The translations under genes and the position numbers were made by a program. A stretch of DNA of 17,280 bases from the NCBI GenBank assembly GCA_947364965.1, contig CANAUU010000009.1, forward strand, positions 1 to 17,280. The letters run 5' to 3'. Shown here one piece after another: positions 12,892-17,280 of the stretch. This stretch comes from an uncultured Candidatus Saccharibacteria bacterium. Lineage in GTDB: Bacteria; Patescibacteriota; Saccharimonadia; Saccharimonadales; Saccharimonadaceae. The notes beneath the pieces were generated by a model, which was given only the letters and a program-made list of their open reading frames with translations, was not told the DNA's origin and did not search any database. Within the stretch, counting starts at the first letter, position 1; each line of letters opens with the position of its first letter.

Positions 12892-13368
12892 ATGAAGACT
12901 TTAGTTAAAGTGGTTTGGTATCTGGATGCGGCTTTGTTTGGCTGTGTCGGCTGGTTGGTTTTCTGTGTTTGCGGAGTGGCTTATATGCTAATGGACGGGG
13001 TAGCGATGCAGCGTGATGATTGGTTGTTCTTTGGCCTGTGCGGATTTGTGGCTGCGTTTGTGCTGATCTGTGTTTGGTTGGTGCATCGTTATCAGTGGAT
13101 ACGGATGTTGCGGATACTAGGACGTTATTATGGTGCTAGTGTGGCGGAATCTTACGATGACAATTACTCTACCTTAGCATGGTTTTCTGTCATTATGGTC
13201 CTTGAGACTGTAGCTATGTCTCCCTCATGGGTGAATACTCCGGAGGAGCTAGAACAACTAAGATATGCCGTGTGTATGACGTTGCTATGGGCGGGCGTTA
13301 TTGGTATTTTTGTTAAGTCTCTGGGAGCTATGCTGGTGAAGTGGCTATTGAGAACGGAAGCTGACTAA
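12892..13368 (+). CDS. Four-helix integral membrane protein, unknown function
   Basis: About 158 aa. Four hydrophobic segments are visible at roughly residues 8-34, 44-65, 94-109 and 126-149, with Arg/Lys-rich joints (HRYQWIRMLRILGRYY after helix 2; KW-LLRT at the end) that suggest cytoplasmic loops. A polar loop with SYDDNYST precedes helix 3. I see no family motif. ATG 12892 is preferred over ATG 12880 because GGGGG lies 5 bases upstream of it and nothing resembling a ribosome site precedes 12880. Codon use is less G-rich than in the housekeeping genes to the left. It is a single-gene unit between its promoter and the terminator at 13522. Confidence 0.7.
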   Translation: MKTLVKVVWYLDAALFGCVGWLVFCVCGVAYMLMDGVAMQRDDWLFFGLCGFVAAFVLICVWLVHRYQWIRMLRILGRYYGASVAESYDDNYSTLAWFSVIMVLETVAMSPSWVNTPEELEQLRYAVCMTLLWAGVIGIFVKSLGAMLVKWLLRTEAD

Positions 13369-13521
13369 CGACTGTTGTATGAATGCGGGATGCAGGATGT
13401 TCTTGTCGGGTAATAGTTTTATTGCACTGTTGAACACAAATTGCCGTTGGGTGTGACTGAGTTTTGTTTAATGTGGAACTTTTTGGTTTGTTGGTCGTTT
13501 TGATTGTGGGCTGACAAGCAA

Positions 13522-13550
13522 ACGGGGCGCCTTCGGGCGCTCCGTATTTT
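13522..13550 (+). terminator. Rho-independent terminator with UUCG loop
   Basis: ACGGGGCGCC (13522-13531), TTCG loop, GGCGCTCCGT (13536-13545), a 10-bp stem with one G-T wobble, followed by ATTTTATA. It lies 154 bp after the membrane-protein stop; the stretch 13369-13521 holds no gene I can support. Confidence 0.9.
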
Positions 13551-13604
13551 ATAGTAGTTTCTGGTTGCGCATATAGCACTTATGGCTGTAATGATTTTTG
13601 GAGA

Positions 13605-13662
13605 TTTTTTGCTAACATTTTACAGGGGTAGGGAATCAGAAAATTGCGCTTTTAGCAAAAAA
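13605..13662. repeat. Inverted repeat upstream of the 13855 promoter
   Basis: TTTTTTGCTAA (13605-13615) and TTAGCAAAAAA (13652-13662) are exact complements, 36 bases apart, ending 16 bp before the -35. It may be a looped operator or simply A/T-rich structure. Confidence 0.6.
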
Positions 13663-13677
13663 CAAGCATAAAAAGTA

Positions 13678-13706
13678 TTGACTTTTTCGGGCGGGTGTGC
13701 TATCAT
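13678..13706 (+). promoter_or_regulatory. Promoter of the 95-aa gene
   Basis: TTGACT (13678-13683), 17-bp spacer, TATCAT (13701-13706) with an extended TGC before it. Immediately upstream is AGCATAAAAAGT (13665-13676), which recurs at the 14377 promoter. Confidence 0.85.
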
Positions 13707-13713
13707 TAGGACA

Positions 13714-13740
13714 GTTAGATAATAAACAAAAACATCTAAC
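13714..13740 (+). promoter_or_regulatory. 5'-end hairpin of the 95-aa gene transcript
   Basis: GTTAGAT (13714-13720) and ATCTAAC (13734-13740) form a 7-bp stem around an A-rich 13-base loop exactly at the predicted transcript start. The rest of the 140-nt leader is A-rich. It contains a 10-codon ATG frame (13787-13819) that I do not call as a gene. Confidence 0.6.
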
Positions 13741-13854
13741 AAACATAAAAATAACATAATCGTTCAACAAAGTAAAATCTGACGAAATGGAGGACGAGAA
13801 AATAAACAAAAACGGTTGAGCTTGAAAATATAGCGAGACTAGAAAAGGAAAAAT

Positions 13855-14142
13855 ATGAGTGAAAAAATCAACTTTAATATGAAAGGAGAAACTGATGTAA
13901 AGGATGGCGAAACCATCCTCAAGAAAACGAATATTGTAGACATGGATCAGGCTGAAATTAAGCACGCTGGTGAAGGTGATTGGGACGATTTCGAGGCGTT
14001 TGGGTCATCAAATAAGAGGGAAGGAGAATATGTGGCTCCGCCAGAAGAAGGCACCAATCTTGATGAAGTTTTGAAGCGCGCGAAAGCTAGCCATGTTGGA
14101 CGAAAAATCTTGAGCTTGAAAAGTTTACGGATGGCGGCTTAA
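13855..14142 (+). CDS. Small acidic protein of unknown function, 95 aa
   Basis: A 95-aa protein, mostly polar, with no signal peptide or membrane segment. The first two thirds look disordered and acidic (EGDWDDFEAFGSSN, APPEEGTNLDE). The C-terminal third is basic and probably helical (LKRAKASHVGRKILSLKSLRM). No family is recognised. It has a full transcription unit: a strong promoter 150 bp upstream, an AAGGA ribosome site, and a strong terminator 120 bp after the stop. Base composition is more A-rich than in the housekeeping genes. The separate acidic and basic parts suggest a protein-binding adaptor, which is only an inference. Confidence 0.65.
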   Translation: MSEKINFNMKGETDVKDGETILKKTNIVDMDQAEIKHAGEGDWDDFEAFGSSNKREGEYVAPPEEGTNLDEVLKRAKASHVGRKILSLKSLRMAA

Positions 14143-14261
14143 GGGCTGCCTAGAAATACAAGCTTAATTATTATAAATTTGATGGAGAGATTGTATAGAT
14201 TGGAGTTCTGAAATAAGTTTTACAAGTATAAGAGGATTTAGGTATAAGATAAAGATGAGTT

Positions 14262-14288
14262 AAAACCCGAACACGCGTTCGGGTTTTT
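14262..14288 (+). terminator. Rho-independent terminator of the 95-aa gene
   Basis: Perfect 11-bp stem, AAAACCCGAAC (14262-14272) with GTTCGGGTTTT (14277-14287), 4-base loop and a T5 tail. The A-run upstream would allow action in both directions. The 119 bp between the stop and this stem hold no gene. Confidence 0.93.
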
Positions 14289-14364
14289 GCTGGGTTGTGG
14301 TTGCGGAGGGGGGAGAATGTTTTATGGTTATGCTTGTATTGGACTTGTTTTGGACACAGAAAAG

Positions 14365-14405
14365 AGCATAAAAAGTTTGACGGCGGAAAGCGTTAGTGTT
14401 AAACT
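14365..14405 (+). promoter_or_regulatory. Promoter of the 14442 operon with shared upstream element
   Basis: AGCATAAAAAGT (14365-14376) abuts TTGACG (14377-14382); after a 17-bp spacer comes TAAACT (14400-14405) with an extended TGT. The predicted leader is about 30 nt, with AAAGG about 7 bases before ATG 14442. Confidence 0.65.
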
Positions 14406-14441
14406 GGAAAGAAGAGAAAAGTCATGTAGAAAGGTATAAAA

Positions 14442-15566
14442 ATGCCAGAAACAAAATTGAACGACGAGAAGGTGCTCAGGATGTTTGTTGACAGACTGAT
14501 CGCGGAGAAGGGTGGTGAGTCGCTTGAAGCAAAACAAAAAGAGACCTTGCAGGGGGAGCTGCTGGAAGAGCTGGATGAGCGGATACAGCAGGCGATGGTG
14601 CGGGCTTTGCCGGACGCGAAGCTGATGGAACTGGAGAAGTTGTTGGACGCGGAGGCGCCGGATGAGGAGATTGAGAGCTTCTTTTCTGGGGCGGGCGTCG
14701 ATTTTAATCCGGCGCTGAAAAAGGTCATGAGCGACTTTCAGAATGATTATTTTACGGATAAGGTTAAGGTGTCAGTGAAGACGAAGTGGACGGCGAAGCC
14801 GGCTGAAGTGAGCAAGACTACAGCTCCGGCAGCAGCTTCAGAGACTGCGGCTTCGGAAGGGGCGGCTGCTCCTGTGGCTCCGGCTGCGGTTCCAGAGGCT
14901 GCGGCTCCGGTTGCAGCGGTTCCAGCTGCAGATGCTCCTTCGGCTGCAGCGTCGGCTACTATTGCGACTCCGGCAGTGGCAGCTCAGGTTCCGGTTCAGC
15001 AGGTCACACAACAGGCTACGCAGGGTCAGCCGACGCAGGGAACGACCTCGGCGGTGCCTGGGCAGTCGAATGTTGAGGGAGCAGCGCAAGCGAGCCAGCC
15101 GGTCGTGATGGTGGCGGCGCAGGGGGGTGCGGCTAATCCGGCGGCTGAGGGAATGGTCGATGTGGCTTCAGGGGTTCCGGCAAGTAGCCCGGCTCCGGCA
15201 AGCGGTTTGGCTCCGGCGGGGGAACCGGCATTGCAGGCAGCGCCGAATTTGATGGATGCTTTGAACACGGCAACGGCGAATTTGAACGCGGCGGCGGCGA
15301 GTATGGGGGCGACGCAAGTAAATCCAGCGGAAGCAAACACGGAGGCGATACAGGTAAATCCAGCGGTAGGGCAGGTAGCTCCGGCAGCGAGTCAGGCGGC
15401 TGGCGCGGCGCAGGTAAACCCGACAACGCCGACGGTGGGGATGACACAGGCGAGTGTGGCGCAGGTAAATCCTGCGGCGAACGGGAGTGAGGTAAATCCT
15501 GGAATGAATATGGGTGAGGCGACAAATAATACTGGTAATGTCGAGATGACGGGAAAGGAGGCGTAA
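14442..15566 (+). CDS. Protein with helical N-terminal domain and Ala/Pro-rich VNP-repeat tail
   Basis: A 374-aa protein in two parts. Residues 1-115 are charged and helical (ETLQGELLEELDERIQQ, LPDAKLMELEKLLD, then PDEEIESFF), similar in style to small domains common in Saccharibacteria (DUF5663-like; from memory, not tested). Residues 116-374 are low-complexity, dominated by Ala, Pro, Val, Gln and Ser, with no hydrophobic span. In the last 85 residues a (Q/E)VNP motif occurs five times (V at about 293, 305, 325, 342, 351). There is no signal peptide. The tail may be a flexible spacer or binding array. The next gene starts one base after the stop and its AAAGGAGG lies in this gene's last codons, so both are translated together. 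Confidence 0.75.
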   Translation: MPETKLNDEKVLRMFVDRLIAEKGGESLEAKQKETLQGELLEELDERIQQAMVRALPDAKLMELEKLLDAEAPDEEIESFFSGAGVDFNPALKKVMSDFQNDYFTDKVKVSVKTKWTAKPAEVSKTTAPAAASETAASEGAAAPVAPAAVPEAAAPVAAVPAADAPSAAASATIATPAVAAQVPVQQVTQQATQGQPTQGTTSAVPGQSNVEGAAQASQPVVMVAAQGGAANPAAEGMVDVASGVPASSPAPASGLAPAGEPALQAAPNLMDALNTATANLNAAAASMGATQVNPAEANTEAIQVNPAVGQVAPAASQAAGAAQVNPTTPTVGMTQASVAQVNPAANGSEVNPGMNMGEATNNTGNVEMTGKEA

Positions 15567-15567
15567 G

Positions 15568-17280
15568 ATGGCAGGAGAAACTTTGAGACCGACGGGGAGC
15601 ACGAACGAAGCGTGGGAACACCTGGGGGATTCGCCGGAGGGGCGTGGCGGGCGGAGCCCGGAGCAACAGGAAAAACTCGAGAAGCAACTTGGACAGAGGG
15701 CGCTTAGCTCGACGGAGAAGCCGAGGACGGAAGGTGCGCGCGTAGAAGTTATTGACGAGGAGCAGGCGGCGCGGGCGCAGGAACTGAAAAATCAGATTAA
15801 ACAGTTTGAGCATAATAAGCAGAATGCGCAGGATATGCTGGCGGCGTTGGAACGCAAGAAACCCGAAGGTGCAAAAAAGCGTGAGCAGACGGAAAACCGG
15901 ATTCGGAATGCAAAGGCGGCGATTGCTCGGCATGATAAGAAATTGGCGGAGCTGCGCGGGGAGTTGGCGCACCTGACGACAGGTGAGGGGGCGCCGGAGT
16001 TAACTGTGATTGAAGGCGGAGGCGAGGGGGGAGACGCGGGTGCACCAGAGTTGACTGTGATTGAAGGCGGTCGGGCGAATGGGGGACGGGATTATTCTGA
16101 ACAAGACGATGGCCAGATGGTGATGGCTGGGTTTGAACAAAGTCCGGCGGCTGACGTTAGTGGGGGGGGGTTGGCTTCTGGTGAGGGTGTGTCAATGAGT
16201 ACTGGTGAAGAGGGGGAGAGTGCCGAAGGGCTTGAGGCGGCGACGGATCGGAATGGGGAGCCGGCATATTCGCAGGAGACGATTGCGCGGCGGCAAGCGA
16301 TGGGATTGGAGGGAGATCCAGCGGAAGAAGAGCGGCAGGCGGCGCTGGAGAAGGCGCGCAATGAAGGCTATGTGTTGGCGCAGCAGGAAATGAAAAATAT
16401 CCTTCAGGGGCGGACGCCGGAAGAGGCGATTGATGCGATGTCGAAGGATGCGGCGCACGTGATTCAGGAATTGAACCAGATGTCGCGGGCGTATTATTTT
16501 GATGAGGGGATGCGGGCGAGCCATGAGCGACGAGAAGAGGAAGCGCGGAAGGATTTGGAGTCGCTGGTGCGGCGGATTCAGATGGTGCAGGCGATGGTGG
16601 GGGCGGCGGCGCCGGTGGAGTTGCCTTCGTTGATTTCTGATGAGGGAATATTGAATGGGGAAACTGGCGAGCCAGAGATGCCAGAGGGGAATTATGAAGA
16701 TAATGAATTCCTGAATGGCGGAGGTGCGGCGGAACTCGATACGATGGAGCCGACGGGGAACGCGGTTTTGTTGGCGAAGGCCGAGGAAATGGCAAATTTG
16801 CTGGGCGATCCGAGCATTCTTGAGCGCGCGAAAGCGAAGCTGGAGGGGAATGGGGAGTTTGATGAGAGCGCTTATGACAGAGTGATTGAGTTCGGTTCGA
16901 AGCAGTTTGAAGCGGAGCAGGCGGCGAAGAAATCTGGCGTGGGGAATGCAGAAGCAGCGGATGTTGCGGCTGAAGTTTATGAAAATGCCGAGGCGCGCGA
17001 AGAGGCGAATAATCGGGTGGGGAACAAGTTGAAGAAGCGCAAAGGACTGTGGCGGCGGATTAAAGCAGGGGCGCTGGCGGCGATTTTGTCGATCAGTATG
17101 ATTTGTTCGTTGGCTGGGTGTAGTAAACAGGAGGCTGAGGCGCTGACGTTGAGTGAGGGGACGGAGCCAGCTTATGAGTTCGTAGTGGACGGAGAAGAGG
17201 CTGGAACCGACGGGGAGGTTATGGAAGAGGGGTGGGAGACGCTCTGGAACGGCGTGCGCCAAAACCGCGAAGATTTTCAT
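15568..17280 (+). CDS. Large coiled-coil protein with internal membrane segment and lipobox-like site, 5' part
   Basis: The frame is open from ATG 15568 to the end of the window (571 codons, no stop), preceded by AAAGGAGG at 15554-15561. Residues about 64-136 are a charged coiled coil. An acidic disordered stretch follows with a tandem ELTVIEGG repeat (about 142-175). A helical region rich in Glu/Arg/Gln extends from about 225 to 480. Residues about 487-518 read KLKKRKGLWRRIK, then a hydrophobic span, then SLAGC, exactly like a lipoprotein signal peptide but placed some 490 residues into the chain. After it the chain is acidic and polar to the window edge. If the segment acts as a membrane anchor, the first 490 residues are cytoplasmic and the rest outside. 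No known family is recognised. Confidence 0.75.
   Translation, partial: MAGETLRPTGSTNEAWEHLGDSPEGRGGRSPEQQEKLEKQLGQRALSSTEKPRTEGARVEVIDEEQAARAQELKNQIKQFEHNKQNAQDMLAALERKKPEGAKKREQTENRIRNAKAAIARHDKKLAELRGELAHLTTGEGAPELTVIEGGGEGGDAGAPELTVIEGGRANGGRDYSEQDDGQMVMAGFEQSPAADVSGGGLASGEGVSMSTGEEGESAEGLEAATDRNGEPAYSQETIARRQAMGLEGDPAEEERQAALEKARNEGYVLAQQEMKNILQGRTPEEAIDAMSKDAAHVIQELNQMSRAYYFDEGMRASHERREEEARKDLESLVRRIQMVQAMVGAAAPVELPSLISDEGILNGETGEPEMPEGNYEDNEFLNGGGAAELDTMEPTGNAVLLAKAEEMANLLGDPSILERAKAKLEGNGEFDESAYDRVIEFGSKQFEAEQAAKKSGVGNAEAADVAAEVYENAEAREEANNRVGNKLKKRKGLWRRIKAGALAAILSISMICSLAGCSKQEAEALTLSEGTEPAYEFVVDGEEAGTDGEVMEEGWETLWNGVRQNREDFH

Noticed and set aside
13379..13456. 25-codon plus-strand frame after the membrane-protein gene
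   Set aside because: No ribosome site or promoter, and no coding bias.
13636..13965. Minus-strand frame of 109 codons across the 95-aa gene promoter
   Set aside because: It spans a strong plus-strand promoter and leader; the Phe/Ser/Leu-rich product is what A-rich DNA yields in reverse.
16192..17280. Minus-strand frame of 362 codons at the right edge
   Set aside because: The plus frame from 15568 is open through the whole stretch, has an ideal ribosome site and codon use like its neighbours; the minus frame is Arg/His/Leu-rich and looks like a shadow.
1..17280. CRISPR arrays, rRNA or tRNA genes, transposase genes
   Set aside because: No regularly spaced direct repeats, no conserved rRNA segments, no cloverleaf-like sequences and no transposase motifs were seen on either strand.

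Overview
The window looks like the end of a contig from a Patescibacteria/CPR bacterium, most likely Candidatus Saccharibacteria (TM7). That assignment is inferred from gene content: a FemAB-type peptidoglycan enzyme, an ftsA-ftsZ-nrdR run, an adk-map pair, an IleS resembling the type-2 (eukaryote-like) enzymes, a short thioredoxin-fold protein without a CxxC, and Ala/Pro-rich proteins I cannot place. TGA is used as a stop at map and nrdR, which speaks against the Gracilibacteria/Absconditabacteria recoding. The first 47 bases are not genomic: they match an Illumina TruSeq i5 adapter, so the left edge is an assembly end.

Layout. 49-336 is the tail of a FemAB-family gene. 402-701 is a winged-helix regulator with its own promoter and a palindrome on the -35. 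804-2414 is recJ, followed by a near-perfect 97-nt inverted repeat. rpsU lies on the minus strand (2679-2897) as a very compact unit, divergent from adk-map (3005-4416). The ftsA promoter sits inside the end of map, and ftsA, ftsZ and a cysteine-free nrdR follow (4435-7681). A small thioredoxin-like gene (7781-8038) converges on an unrecognised minus-strand gene (8164-8811) with a long leader. A back-to-back promoter pair (9016-9097) drives that gene one way and, the other way, ileS (9430-12651) through a T-box leader. A four-helix membrane protein follows (12892-13368).

The right end (13369-17280) is the accessory part. It holds a 95-aa protein of unknown function in its own transcription unit, then an operon of a 374-aa protein with an acidic/helical N-terminus and a long Ala/Pro/Gln tail carrying VNP repeats, and, one base later, a protein of at least 571 aa. 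The latter has a coiled coil and a membrane segment ending in a lipobox-like LAGC deep inside the chain; it runs off the window. The two promoters here share a 12-nt element next to the -35, so the 95-aa gene and the operon may be co-regulated.

Together the recognised genes cover envelope and division (FemAB, FtsA, FtsZ), translation (bS21, MetAP, IleS), nucleotide metabolism (Adk, NrdR) and DNA repair (RecJ). Plus-strand genes are strongly G-rich and C-poor, and the minus-strand gene at 8164-8811 is C-rich at third positions, as expected from replication-strand skew. All functions are assigned by motif reading without database searches.
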